Positions 8,174 through 16,299 of a stretch of DNA of 64,000 nt are shown in pieces (within the stretch, counting starts at the first letter, position 1; each line of letters opens with the position of its first letter). Position numbers and translations under genes: made by a program. The DNA is from Anaerolineaceae bacterium (lineage in GTDB: Bacteria > Chloroflexota > Anaerolineae > Aggregatilineales > Phototrophicaceae). The notes under the pieces were generated by a model. It did not search any database. It saw only the letters and a list, made by a program, of their open reading frames with translations, and was not told the DNA's origin. The stretch spans positions 310,001 through 374,000 of the forward strand of contig JACKCF010000003.1 in the NCBI GenBank assembly GCA_020634165.1, read 5' to 3'.

Positions 8174-8698
8174 TCAATGAGGCTCAGGTACGTTAGTATC
8201 TAATTTGCCTAAGCAAGCATATGCCTCTATGAAGTCAGCAAGAGCAAGATAGTCATCCAACTGGAAAGTGGGAACATCAACAACAATGGAAGCATCCGTC
8301 ACCAGGGCGATCCGTTGCTCTGGCGAACTAATCATCTCTATGCTATTGGCAGATCGTATGACCTCTATTGAGGGTTTATTGGATTGTTTATAGCCTTCAA
8401 CCAGGATCATATCCACTTCTGTCATCGATGCAGTAATCTCGTCCAACTCAAGCTCACGCTCTAGCAGACGATATGAGGCAATTTTATCTGGCGCTGCGAT
8501 GACAACATGTTGGCTGCCGGCCTGGGCATGTCGCCAGCTATCTTTGCCGGGGCGATCAATGTCAAAACCAACGTGAGAGTGATGTTTGACAGTCCCAATG
8601 GCACGACCACGTGCAGATAGCTCTGCGATGAGTTTTTCGAGCAGCGTTGTCTTGCCTGCCCCAGATTTCCCAATAATGGTGATAACGGGTATTGGCAT
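8174..8698 (-). CDS. mobB: Molybdopterin-guanine dinucleotide biosynthesis adaptor MobB
   Basis: 174 residues from the ATG at 8698, chosen because MobB proteins begin just before the P-loop and because AAAGAGAG sits a few bases upstream. Longer in-frame starts would run back through the preceding gene. The P-loop is GKSGAGKTT (residues 10-18). It is followed by KHHSHVGFDIDRPGKDSWRHAQAG, the MobB signature for the nucleotide and Mg site, and by DMILVEGYKQ. MobB assists MobA in adding GMP to molybdopterin, making the bis-MGD cofactor that DmsA-type enzymes need. It is the last gene of the transporter operon and overlaps no neighbour. Its place in this operon is the strongest protein-level sign that the transporter serves molybdenum-cofactor metabolism. 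Confidence 0.88.
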   Translation of the reverse strand: MPIPVITIIGKSGAGKTTLLEKLIAELSARGRAIGTVKHHSHVGFDIDRPGKDSWRHAQAGSQHVVIAAPDKIASYRLLERELELDEITASMTEVDMILVEGYKQSNKPSIEVIRSANSIEMISSPEQRIALVTDASIVVDVPTFQLDDYLALADFIEAYACLGKLDTNVPEPH

Positions 8699-8724
8699 GA
8701 TCTCTCTTTCAATCATCAAGGCAC

Positions 8725-9447
8725 TTATACAAGAATCAGAACGACAACTGTGAGTACCATCAATCCCAAACTCGCTCGATCCAGCGAACCCTGCTGGATT
8801 GGGAACGGACGCGATTTTTCCGGTGAGAAAGCTCGTAGCTCTGCCGCAAGCGAAACTTCTTCGGCCCGCTTGAGGGCGTTGGTGATGATCGTGATAACCA
8901 AAAGTTGGCATCCGCGCCAACGCTGCCGACGCAGCCCACCACGCATTTTTAGGGTATACCAGGCCTGACTTGCCGATATTTCCAGAGCGGGCAGCAGGTT
9001 TAAAGCCACCCCAATCGCAAATCCTAAGCCATGCAAGCCAAAACGTTCTAAAAGCCCCGCCATACTGGATATATCGACTGCGCAGGTGAGATTCTGGATC
9101 GCGATAATCAGCACGATAAAGCGAACGGCGATCTGAATGCCGATTGCTAATCCTTCCGAGGAATATGTTATGCCAGCAAAGACGCTATCATGTTCCCCAA
9201 AAAAGAAGATCGTCGGTACTATCAACAGAAGCATCCAGATCAACCAGCGTAAACGCAGCACACGCTTGAACGGATTTGGGTAGATGAGGGCCAACACCGA
9301 CAGGCATAGGGCACCAGCCACGAGTACCACATAATCAGTGGTCAGCATAATCATGGCGAGCACCCAGCCAAAAATGGCCAGGTGCCCGTAGGTCCCCAGT
9401 GATGCCTGCGCGGGTCGCCTATAATCCACAGCGATTTCAGCCCGCAT
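8725..9447 (-). CDS. ECF-type transporter T component (EcfT/CbiQ family)
   Basis: 240 residues with about five to six membrane segments. A cytoplasmic region bears the coupling-helix motifs of EcfT proteins: TLKMRGG (about 165-171) and SLAAELRAF (about 200-208), the two Ala-Arg-Gly-like motifs that contact the ATPases. Its start codon shares one base with the stop of the lipoprotein gene (TAATG-type junction), indicating translational coupling. With the S component and the double ATPase it completes an energy-coupling-factor importer. Confidence 0.82.
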   Translation of the reverse strand: MRAEIAVDYRRPAQASLGTYGHLAIFGWVLAMIMLTTDYVVLVAGALCLSVLALIYPNPFKRVLRLRWLIWMLLLIVPTIFFFGEHDSVFAGITYSSEGLAIGIQIAVRFIVLIIAIQNLTCAVDISSMAGLLERFGLHGLGFAIGVALNLLPALEISASQAWYTLKMRGGLRRQRWRGCQLLVITIITNALKRAEEVSLAAELRAFSPEKSRPFPIQQGSLDRASLGLMVLTVVVLILV

Positions 9448-9899
9448 TAGCGAACAACTTCGATCTCGACGACCATGCGCACATTCATCTGCCCACGTTC
9501 ACCGGGGACGACCATGCGTAAGGCGCCATCATCTTCTGCTAAGGGGCCATCGGCCTGGGCATACGCCAGGATGACATCTTCGCGCGTGTACAAAGCGGGT
9601 TCATAGTTGACGCTGTAGCCATCGCTGGCGACGGCCTTGATGGCGGTGACATCATCCAGCGAGATTCCTGCATCTTCGAGCAATGTCGGCAGGGTAACGC
9701 CCACATAATCTATATCCTGGAAATTCGCTGTCGTTTGTGGCAGTTCCTGGATCGCTTCTAAGGAAATGGTCTGCTGGTTATCCGCATCAGAGACTTTCAG
9801 ACCGCTGACTGCTTCTTCGGTTGCGGGCGCTGCCGGGGCACAGGCGGTAGCCAGTGCGGCGATAATCAGCAGGATGATGAGTAGGGTTGTGCGTTTCAT
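9447..9899 (-). CDS. Lipoprotein with molybdopterin-oxidoreductase-like (SUOX-type) domain
   Basis: 150 residues. A lipobox signal (LLIIAALATAC, Cys20) predicts a lipid-anchored extracytoplasmic protein. Residues 35-150 resemble the oxidoreductase molybdopterin-binding fold of the sulfite oxidase family reduced to its core: YVGVTLPTLLEDAGI, AVASDGYSVNYEPALY, DVILAYAQADGPLAEDDGALRMVVPG. The only cysteine is the lipid-modified one, so the Mo-ligating Cys of true sulfite oxidase-type enzymes is absent and catalysis is unlikely. It sits between the S and T components of the importer. Inference: a binding or delivery protein for the importer's substrate, possibly pterin- or oxyanion-related. Confidence 0.65.
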   Translation of the reverse strand: MKRTTLLIILLIIAALATACAPAAPATEEAVSGLKVSDADNQQTISLEAIQELPQTTANFQDIDYVGVTLPTLLEDAGISLDDVTAIKAVASDGYSVNYEPALYTREDVILAYAQADGPLAEDDGALRMVVPGERGQMNVRMVVEIEVVR

Positions 9900-9904
9900 G
9901 ATTT

Positions 9905-10543
9905 TTATCCTTCGTATTGTTTTGATTGATGTTCAATGGTTGTGGGTATGTAAGTAGGTTTCTTGCCGGTGCGACTTTGCAACTCTCGCCCGATGTTCCA
10001 TGCAAACAACCCGGCCACAGTACCAAGGGCCAGGTGGATCACGGCCATCAGCACAACGATCAGCCAGGCTGCATTGGTATCGATGCCTAGGTAGCGGCTG
10101 CCCTGATCCAACATATTCAGCCAGACGGAAACCAGGGAGCGCCCAAACAGGAGTGGGTTGGTCACGAAGGGCTGGGCCATCGCCCAGATCACACCCAGGC
10201 TGCCCGCCAGCACAAACCAGCGACGGCGTGGTTGTCCCGCCAGTGACAGGACCAACTCAGCGATAAGGGCCTCACTGAGAATACCGATCATCGGCCCAAT
10301 GATGATGCCGCCCAGGCTGAACAGCTTTAAGATAGTGGCGATCACACCAATGAAGAGCGTAGAACCCCGTCGAGGCACATACAAGCGCCCGATCATGGCG
10401 ACTGTCAAGCCGATGCTGGCCAGCACAGCCCCACTAAAGGGAATGTTCAACGACTTCAGAACCGTGCCGAGGCTCATTTCCACGATGCCCCACAGCACAC
10501 CGAAAACCGCTAATGTCGTCAGTTCACGTGTTGTAAATTTCAT
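9905..10543 (-). CDS. ECF-type transporter substrate-binding (S) component
   Basis: 212 residues from ATG 10543, chosen because AAGGA lies 7 bases upstream; a longer in-frame start at 10588 lies inside the ATPase gene. Five to six hydrophobic helices are visible (LAVFGVLWGIVEMSLGTVL, FSGAVLASIGLTVAMIG, GVIATILKLFSLGGIIIGP, AWLIVVLMAVIHLALG). The overall layout resembles the YkoE/ThiW-like S components. S components fix substrate specificity; no characterised member is close enough for me to name the ligand. It overlaps the end of the double-ATPase gene by 20 bp. The Moco riboswitch upstream and mobB downstream suggest a molybdenum/tungsten or pterin-type ligand. Confidence 0.72.
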   Translation of the reverse strand: MKFTTRELTTLAVFGVLWGIVEMSLGTVLKSLNIPFSGAVLASIGLTVAMIGRLYVPRRGSTLFIGVIATILKLFSLGGIIIGPMIGILSEALIAELVLSLAGQPRRRWFVLAGSLGVIWAMAQPFVTNPLLFGRSLVSVWLNMLDQGSRYLGIDTNAAWLIVVLMAVIHLALGTVAGLFAWNIGRELQSRTGKKPTYIPTTIEHQSKQYEG

Positions 10544-11969
10544 GTTGCAATCCTTGCGGCTGCTTAGCCTTATCAATAATTTGTCCATCCTGGATCAGGG
10601 AGACGTGCCGGACGTATCGCTGAACCAGTTTTTCATCGTGAGAAATCAGCAAGATGGCGGTGCCATTGGCGTTCAACAGCATCAGGTAGTCCATCAACTG
10701 CTGGAGGTGCCCCCAATCCTGGCCGAGCGTTGGCTCATCGAGGATAATGAGCGCCGGACGCAGAGCCAGACAGGCTGCCAGCGCGGTCCGCTGCTGCTGC
10801 CCCACCGAGAGCTGATTAGGGCGGCGGTCTGCCAGGGCCAGTAAATCCGCCTCGGTTATCACCTGCCGATGATTGTCCGGCTGAAAGCACCCATAGTTAT
10901 GTGGGGCAAAGGCCACTTCTTCATCGACCGAATCCGTAAATAACTGGTTGGCCGCATTCTGGAACAGGAGGGCTACATCCAGGCCGGGGCGATAACGTTT
11001 ACCAGCGGCGAACCGGACTTTCCCTTTGCGTGGTTTAAGCAGCCCCGCCGCGACCAGCGCCAGCGTGGACTTACCCGCACCGTTCGGGCCAACCAGCGCC
11101 GAGAAATCACCTGGATACAGTTCAAAATGAACCCCGCGCAAGACATCTATCTTGCGATAGCCAGCCCATACATCATCCAAAACCAGCAAAGGCTCTCTAT
11201 TTTGGGGTTCAGGAGATTGCAGGGAGTCGGGTTTCCGCTCGAACACGTCACCCAGACCAAAGTGTGCCTGATAGCTGGGATTTACCTGTAAGGCTTGGGG
11301 TGCGTCATCCAGGGTGATCTGACCATTTTCTATCAGCACAACGCGGTCCACATAAGGCAGCGTCGCTTCCAGCCGATGTTCGATCATGATAATCGTCATG
11401 CCATGATGGCGGCACAAATTATCCAGCGTTTCGATCACGCATCGTGCGTTGTGTGTATCCAATGATGCCAGGGGTTCATCGAGCACCAGCACGCGCGGCT
11501 TCATCGCCAGCACAGCCGCAATGGCGACGATCTGCTTTTGCCCGCCGGAAAGCTCGGCGGGGTTGTTATCGCGTAAGGCGGTCAGGTTCGTCACGCGCAT
11601 GGCCCAGGTGGTTCGCGCCTGAACATCCGCCTCGGACAGCCCCAGATTGCGCGGGCCGAAAGCGACTTCATCTTCAACACGCAAATGAAATAGCTGCGAT
11701 TCCGGGTTCTGGAAGACAACGCCGACCTGTTCAGCGAGGGTGGAGATGGAATGTTCACGTGTATCGAAGCCATCAATAGTAACGCTGCCCAACATGGTGG
11801 CCGCGTCAATATGAGGGATTACGCCGCACAAGGCTTTGACCAGGGTGCTTTTGCCGCAGCCGGACCGACCCGATACCAGCACCCATTCACCGGACTGGAT
11901 CGTGAGCGATACCTGGTTGAGGGCAGGCACATCGCCATAACGCACGGTCAGGTCGTGTATGCTAATCAT
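10524..11969 (-). CDS. Fused double ABC ATPase of ECF transporter
   Basis: About 481 residues with two complete ATPase domains. Domain 1 has Walker A SGRSGCGKST, Q-loop VFQNPESQL, signature ELSGGQKQ and Walker B VLVLDEPLASLD. Domain 2 (from about residue 260) has VGPNGAGKST, LLFQNAANQL, LSVGQQQR and IILDEPTLGQD. FQNPESQL-type Q-loops are typical of EcfA/CbiO ATPases. The fused arrangement is like YkoD of the YkoEDC system. The start at 11969 (MISIHDL) gives an 8-bp overlap with the NTPase gene; the longer frame from 11996 adds an unconserved leader. It powers the S/T membrane complex encoded immediately downstream. Confidence 0.88.
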   Translation of the reverse strand: MISIHDLTVRYGDVPALNQVSLTIQSGEWVLVSGRSGCGKSTLVKALCGVIPHIDAATMLGSVTIDGFDTREHSISTLAEQVGVVFQNPESQLFHLRVEDEVAFGPRNLGLSEADVQARTTWAMRVTNLTALRDNNPAELSGGQKQIVAIAAVLAMKPRVLVLDEPLASLDTHNARCVIETLDNLCRHHGMTIIMIEHRLEATLPYVDRVVLIENGQITLDDAPQALQVNPSYQAHFGLGDVFERKPDSLQSPEPQNREPLLVLDDVWAGYRKIDVLRGVHFELYPGDFSALVGPNGAGKSTLALVAAGLLKPRKGKVRFAAGKRYRPGLDVALLFQNAANQLFTDSVDEEVAFAPHNYGCFQPDNHRQVITEADLLALADRRPNQLSVGQQQRTALAACLALRPALIILDEPTLGQDWGHLQQLMDYLMLLNANGTAILLISHDEKLVQRYVRHVSLIQDGQIIDKAKQPQGLQHEIYNT

Positions 11970-12507
11970 GAGCGTCCTCAATGATGTTGAATACACGCGC
12001 AGGCGTCCATCTTGACTGTGCTTCGGCTAGTAGTGATGGGCGAATGACGACGAATGCTGACCGATACTGCTTTCGATCCAGCAGGTCAATGCCTGATTGG
12101 AAACCGGCCCCCTGCGTCAATTCCAGCGGACCGATTTCGTCAATCAACAGAATGTCGCACTCGGTGGCGGACTTGAGTATGGCATTGGCCCAATCGATGA
12201 CCTGCGGATCAAAATGCCAGCGACCTACGCGCAGGCTGTGGCCCGAACTTGCCGAGTGGCTCCCCAATAGGCGGCGTTCATCCGTGCGCACATCAACCAG
12301 CCAGATGCCTGTTTTGATGCCATCTTCAAGTTGTGGGGGACAGGAAATGCCGCCTGTCGTCAGGCCGGATTGGGCCGCATAGGCCATCAATGACGCGCAC
12401 CATGACGTTTTGCCGATGCCACTAGGTCCTGTGATCAACGTCAGGCCAGGGGAAAATAATTGAGGATAGTCCAGCAGCGATGCCGGTATCGACCGCGAGT
12501 GCTGCAT
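11962..12507 (-). CDS. THEP1-like nucleoside-triphosphatase / P-loop NTPase
   Basis: 181 residues from ATG 12507, preferred because AAGGAG lies 5 bases upstream; the longer frame to 12528 would bury that site. The P-loop is GPSGIGKT (residues 27-34). The Walker B region reads DILLIDEIGPLEL, the hallmark of the NTPase_1/THEP1 family, whose members hydrolyse NTPs in vitro but whose cellular role is unsettled. It is the first gene after the riboswitch and overlaps the ATPase gene by 8 bp. Related small P-loop proteins accompany Mo-cofactor genes in other bacteria, so a role in cofactor or nucleotide handling is reasonable but unproven. Confidence 0.75.
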   Translation of the reverse strand: MQHSRSIPASLLDYPQLFSPGLTLITGPSGIGKTSWCASLMAYAAQSGLTTGGISCPPQLEDGIKTGIWLVDVRTDERRLLGSHSASSGHSLRVGRWHFDPQVIDWANAILKSATECDILLIDEIGPLELTQGAGFQSGIDLLDRKQYRSAFVVIRPSLLAEAQSRWTPARVFNIIEDAHD

Positions 12508-12527
12508 ATGTGCTCCTTTCCAAGTCA

Positions 12528-12549
12528 ACAGCAGATTGCGTTCTGCTGT
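12528..12549 (-). promoter_or_regulatory. Hairpin between riboswitch aptamer and ribosome-binding site
   Basis: ACAGCAG and CTGCTGT (7 bp, exact) enclose an 8-base loop. On the transcript it falls directly after the aptamer's conserved CCTCCCG and about 11 bases before the AAGGAG of the NTPase gene. There is no U-run after it, so termination is unlikely. It is a plausible expression platform acting on translation start. Confidence 0.45.
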
Positions 12550-12672
12550 ATCGGGAGGCTATGGCGTTTCCACTTATAACCTGCCTCTTGCTGTGTAACG
12601 TACTACGCAAGAAGATGGTCAGTTGGCCATGACGCTGTTTGCTGCGCTTTAGGTCAAGTGACTCGGAGGATG
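12550..12672 (-). promoter_or_regulatory. Moco (molybdenum/tungsten cofactor) riboswitch aptamer
   Basis: Read on the minus strand, the segment carries, in order, the conserved blocks I associate with the Moco RNA motif: CTCCGAG, CACTTGACCTAAAGCGC, AACAG, CATGGCCAACTGACC, GGAAACGCC and GCCTCCCG. Between the fourth and fifth blocks a TCTTGC/GCAAGA stem can form, corresponding to the variable P3 arm; its presence is said to favour the molybdenum over the tungsten form. It starts about 10 bp after the polyferredoxin gene stop and ends just before the leader hairpin of the NTPase-ECF-mobB operon. Known members of this class lie upstream of Mo transport and Moco synthesis genes. Recognition is from memory of the consensus, not from a covariance search. 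Confidence 0.82.
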
Positions 12673-12681
12673 GATAAATTT

Positions 12682-13950
12682 TTAATTAGGTGAATCTATT
12701 TGAGGATGCCCTCCCTTATGCATTTTGTTCACCGCGAGCAATTTTTCACGGGTTGCCTGCGGTAATTGAGCCAGTAAAGCATCCGGCAGTCGTATGCCGC
12801 TGGGGTTCTCCCGCCGGAACTGACATACCGGACATAATGTTTCGTCTGGCGGGCCTGCGAAATGTGCTTTGCAGCGTGTACATTGCTGCATCTGCCCGGC
12901 ATGCAATTTGAGGCGCGTCTCGTCCAGTACATCCCGCAGTGACGGCGCACCGTAAGTTTCCAACGCCCTGGGTTCACAGTAATCGACGCACAATTGGCAG
13001 TCGATACAGCGATGCGGTTCAAAGATCACCATAAACTGGTCGTCGTCTTTAGCTAGCTGGATGGCATCTGTCGGGCAGACGCGCTCACAGAGGCCGCAAG
13101 CATTACAGGCGTCGGAAACGACCAACTGAACAAAGCCATCGGCAAATAGCCCGATATCTTCAGGGATTTCAGGCATTGGTTTGGTGAGCATGCGCAGCAC
13201 CGTTAACAAGCGCCGCCGTTCACGCGGGAGCTGTTCCGATGGATTACCCTCATCGATGGCGTTGATAGCTTGTTGTTTTAGTGTCGCTTCCGGGTTGAGC
13301 AGTGATGAAAACAGACCGCGCCTGGACATGGGCGGCGTCTCATTATGGTGTAACGGGCGGCTTACCCAATCCGGTTCTGCTTCATACACGGGAACAATCG
13401 CATCGGACAGTTCCAGCACAGACAGAAGCTGCTGGGTGGCGGCGATACACTGTTCAATATTGGGCTGTAAAACACGCAACGGGCAGGCTGCGCAGGCATC
13501 TAACCGCATGCGGACTTGCTCAACACCAACGGCCAGCATCCCAACCAGGGCCGATACGCCCAGTTCAGCCAGGCAGTTTTTCGTTTGAACAACCGCGTCC
13601 ACTGCGGGAGCAGTTGCCTGCGGCGCACTGTGATGTACGCAGGCAATATCAACAACCCGATGCTCAGGTAGGTCCTGCGTATTCAGCAATAACTTTTGAA
13701 AACTGTCAGATCGCTCAAATACACCCGTTGGGCAAACATGTAAACAGACACCACATCTGATACATTGCTCAGGAGCCAGTTCTGGGATGCCATTATCCAG
13801 CCCTATGGCACCCGTTGGGCACAGGACAGCGCACTGATCGCAGCTAGCCTGAAGATTCTTCGTCCGCACACACTGCGATGTCGTTTGCTGGATAATCGTT
13901 TGCTGCTGGAAGTATGTCTCTGCTGCAAGCGCCAGCTCGATCAGGTTCAT
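12682..13950 (-). CDS. Polyferredoxin-type 4Fe-4S protein
   Basis: 422 residues with two pairs of 4Fe-4S motifs. The N-terminal pair includes CDQCAVLCPTGAI and CIRCGVCLHVCP. The C-terminal pair is CNACGLCERVCP and CIDCQLCVDYCEPRAL. A rubredoxin/zinc-ribbon-like segment near the end (CTRCKAHF, TLCPVC) adds four more cysteines. The middle part (about 95-190) has a CAACP motif in a domain I do not recognise. There is no signal peptide, so it is cytoplasmic. Its ATG overlaps the TorD-like gene by 4 bp. Inference: electron transfer or cluster delivery for maturation of the reductase; a NapF-like assembly role is an alternative. Confidence 0.75.
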   Translation of the reverse strand: MNLIELALAAETYFQQQTIIQQTTSQCVRTKNLQASCDQCAVLCPTGAIGLDNGIPELAPEQCIRCGVCLHVCPTGVFERSDSFQKLLLNTQDLPEHRVVDIACVHHSAPQATAPAVDAVVQTKNCLAELGVSALVGMLAVGVEQVRMRLDACAACPLRVLQPNIEQCIAATQQLLSVLELSDAIVPVYEAEPDWVSRPLHHNETPPMSRRGLFSSLLNPEATLKQQAINAIDEGNPSEQLPRERRRLLTVLRMLTKPMPEIPEDIGLFADGFVQLVVSDACNACGLCERVCPTDAIQLAKDDDQFMVIFEPHRCIDCQLCVDYCEPRALETYGAPSLRDVLDETRLKLHAGQMQQCTRCKAHFAGPPDETLCPVCQFRRENPSGIRLPDALLAQLPQATREKLLAVNKMHKGGHPQIDSPN

Positions 13951-14633
13951 GAGGATGCCAGTGCGTCACTCTCAATTTGCCAGGATTGGGTTGTATGCGT
14001 GATGGTTCCAGAGGCGAGCAAACTCAGCCCACGATAATAGGGTGTATTCGCTGCTTCAGTCACATCAGCGAGGTAGTCATACGCCCATGCACAAATGTGA
14101 TCTCTGAAAAAGCTATCTATCGCAGCCAGTGACAGGTCAGTGTAATAAGTTTGCTCTGTACGGATGCCTTCTAAGGCAATCTGGCACAGATGAGCAATGA
14201 ACATCATTTCCAACCCAAAGTGGTCATCCGGCTCATTGCGCTCTGTTGGAACATCCATGCCAAACTGCCGATACAACAAGCGCACCTGTAGGGTTTCCTT
14301 ATCGAAAATCAAGCGCTCTTCATTGCGATAAACGGATTCCCACGGAGGGGCAGGCAAGCGTTTAGGGCCGATGAATAGATGAGCATAATCCCGACGCACC
14401 ACATTGAAGTCTTCGGCATGCCATTCTCGTAAAAATGCCTGCAATGTCTCCAGGCCGTTTTTCATCGCATCATTGGAACAATCCAGCGGCCAATCTGCGA
14501 AAAGATCGTCCTGCTTCAATTGTCCGAGCAACCCTGCTGTGGGGGCTTCATAAAATGCCTTACCCAAAAACCGATAAGCAAAGTAAGTTGCGATGAGTTT
14601 TTCAGATAGTGCGACTGTATCCGTATTTTCCAC
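13947..14633 (-). CDS. torD: TorD/DmsD-family molybdoenzyme chaperone
   Basis: 228 residues, all helical in pattern, cytoplasmic. The family motif is visible as NEPDDHFGLEMMFIAHL (about 146-162), and RRDYAHLFIGPKRLPAPPWESVY corresponds to the conserved LFxGP-PPxESxY region. These chaperones bind the Tat signal of DmsA/TorA-type subunits and help insert the Mo cofactor before export. It lies 99 bp downstream of dmsC, after a hairpin, and is translationally coupled to the polyferredoxin gene. Confidence 0.87.
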   Translation of the reverse strand: MENTDTVALSEKLIATYFAYRFLGKAFYEAPTAGLLGQLKQDDLFADWPLDCSNDAMKNGLETLQAFLREWHAEDFNVVRRDYAHLFIGPKRLPAPPWESVYRNEERLIFDKETLQVRLLYRQFGMDVPTERNEPDDHFGLEMMFIAHLCQIALEGIRTEQTYYTDLSLAAIDSFFRDHICAWAYDYLADVTEAANTPYYRGLSLLASGTITHTTQSWQIESDALASS

Positions 14634-14667
14634 GACGTACGACTCCCATACGTTTTGTTGATAGAGA

Positions 14668-14697
14668 AAGTAAGAGGGGGTTCATTCCCTCTCACTT
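14668..14697 (-). terminator. Hairpin between dmsC and the chaperone gene
   Basis: On the minus strand AAGTGAGAGGG pairs with CCCTCTTACTT (11 bp with one G-U) around an 8-base loop, 36 bp after the dmsC stop. The following bases (TCTCTATC) form a poor U-tract. It could be a partial terminator lowering chaperone and ferredoxin expression relative to dmsABC, or an mRNA 3'-end protector. Confidence 0.4.
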
Positions 14698-14732
14698 GTC
14701 TCTTTTACAAACCATGCTGCGCTTGCCCGGAT

Positions 14733-15659
14733 TTACAACCCGATCCTCATCATGCTCTCGTAGAACAGGAAGCGACCGAGAATTTCGGAAATCAACACGA
14801 ATGCAAACGCACTAAAGGCGAGGTAACCTGTAATGTGTGTCCTGTTTTCGCTGGTTGCAGTGCGATACATGAATATCGAGAAGATGCCAGCACCGACGAA
14901 CAACAGGATTAAGCGAAGCGCAAACAGTGCGCCACCTTCATCCAGGATCAACGAGATGCTTGCCAGAGCGGCTTCTGATCCCTGTTCCGCCAGATTGGCA
15001 AGATACAGAGGAATCACCACGAACTGGATACCCAGCAATACAAGAGAAATCAGGACGATCCAGCGCAAGGTCGTTGACAGAATATCGAACTGTGTATCCG
15101 TATTCGGCAAGGTACCTTTACTGCGCAGGTATTGGTAGGTTATGACAAAAGCGGAACCAACTGCCAGTGACCCCAGCAATAACGTTGTGATGAAGAATGT
15201 AACGATTGTCGCTGGTGAGTTCCATGCGGGGACCGTCGGTAGCAAGTAGACCTGCGCCATCGCCCAGACCAGTAGCAAACCAATAGCCGCTACAACCAAA
15301 CCCACCGTGCTGCGGACGGTCAACGTGCTGATTTTGCGCCATTGCATCAATGCGAATATCGCACCGCCAATTGTAAAGACAACGGCCAGGGCGACTTCTC
15401 GACTTAGCCATGATGAGCCGAGGTTGGATATGGCCTGGGGCGCATTCAACGGGTTGCCTAGATGTAAGAACGTGACCAGCATAGCCAGAATAACCACCGG
15501 GCCGATTGCCAGCAAAGCGCGATCACTCAAGGCATCTGCTGCCTGGTCACCATAGCGGCGCGTCGCAAAAAAGTGGACGCCACCCAAGATGACGAATGAA
15601 CCAACTGCCATTTGCATGACCGTTGTGAAGATAATCAGAGACCATTCGTTGGCTTGCAT
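14733..15659 (-). CDS. dmsC: DMSO reductase membrane anchor subunit DmsC
   Basis: 308 residues with eight to nine membrane helices. The FLHLGNPLNAPQAISNLGSSWLSREV segment is diagnostic of DmsC-type anchors (His plus SSWLSREV). AMAQVYLLPTVPAWNSP and SEILGRFLFYESMMRIGL at the end are also typical. It anchors DmsAB on the membrane and takes electrons from menaquinol. It follows dmsB by 5 bp. A paralogue without its own A and B subunits is at 19760-20683. Confidence 0.9.
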   Translation of the reverse strand: MQANEWSLIIFTTVMQMAVGSFVILGGVHFFATRRYGDQAADALSDRALLAIGPVVILAMLVTFLHLGNPLNAPQAISNLGSSWLSREVALAVVFTIGGAIFALMQWRKISTLTVRSTVGLVVAAIGLLLVWAMAQVYLLPTVPAWNSPATIVTFFITTLLLGSLAVGSAFVITYQYLRSKGTLPNTDTQFDILSTTLRWIVLISLVLLGIQFVVIPLYLANLAEQGSEAALASISLILDEGGALFALRLILLFVGAGIFSIFMYRTATSENRTHITGYLAFSAFAFVLISEILGRFLFYESMMRIGL

Positions 15660-15664
15660 GGGCC

Positions 15665-16285
15665 TTAAACCTCCTCTGGATTGATGAGCTTGCCAGAAGT
15701 AGAACCGATGGACTTAGCATTGTGATGCGGCTGAATGACGAGATTTGGTTCAGTAATATCTGCTGGCGGCAGCGGTGCAATCTCAGCGATTTCGCCATGT
15801 TCTGCTCGCAGTTCGTCAATCTCACCAAAGAACAATGCGCGCGATGGGCATGCAGCCACGCAAGCCGGCGATTTACCTTCATCGAGGTAATCATGGCAGA
15901 AGTTACACTTCGTCATGACACCGACTTCTTCGTTGAACTGGGGTGCGCCATAAGGGCAGGCCCACTCGCAGTAACGGCAGCCGATGCACTTGCTCTCTTC
16001 AACCATGACGATGCCATCTTCACGCTGGTGCATGGCCTGCGTCGGGCAAACTTCTACACAGATGGGATTGGTGCAGTGATTACATGCGATGGAGGTATAG
16101 TAAGCAAACACATTCTGCTCACAGGTGCCATCGGGGTTTGTGACCCATTCACCACCTGTATACTCTGCAACACGACGCCAATTCACGCCCACTGGCAAAT
16201 CTGACTTATCTTTGCACGCGACCTGACAGGCTTTACAACCAGTGCATACGGTGGCATTGAAGTAGAATCCCAATTTGTTTGCCAT
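15665..16285 (-). CDS. dmsB: DMSO reductase iron-sulfur subunit DmsB
   Basis: 206 residues with four 4Fe-4S binding motifs: CTGCKACQVACK (about 15-26), CNHCTNPICVEVCP, CIGCRYCEWACP and CNFCHDYLDEGKSPACVAACP. This is the four-cluster pattern of DmsB-type subunits, which pass electrons from the DmsC anchor to DmsA. It has no signal peptide, as expected for a subunit exported together with the Tat-signal-bearing A subunit. It follows dmsA by 14 bp. Confidence 0.92.
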   Translation of the reverse strand: MANKLGFYFNATVCTGCKACQVACKDKSDLPVGVNWRRVAEYTGGEWVTNPDGTCEQNVFAYYTSIACNHCTNPICVEVCPTQAMHQREDGIVMVEESKCIGCRYCEWACPYGAPQFNEEVGVMTKCNFCHDYLDEGKSPACVAACPSRALFFGEIDELRAEHGEIAEIAPLPPADITEPNLVIQPHHNAKSIGSTSGKLINPEEV

Positions 16286-16299
16286 TTGAGTATTCTCCT

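Noticed and set aside
8174..8920. MobB with a 74-residue N-terminal extension
   Set aside because: The extension is the antisense-frame read-through of the T-component gene; MobB starts just before its P-loop with a good ribosome site at 8698.
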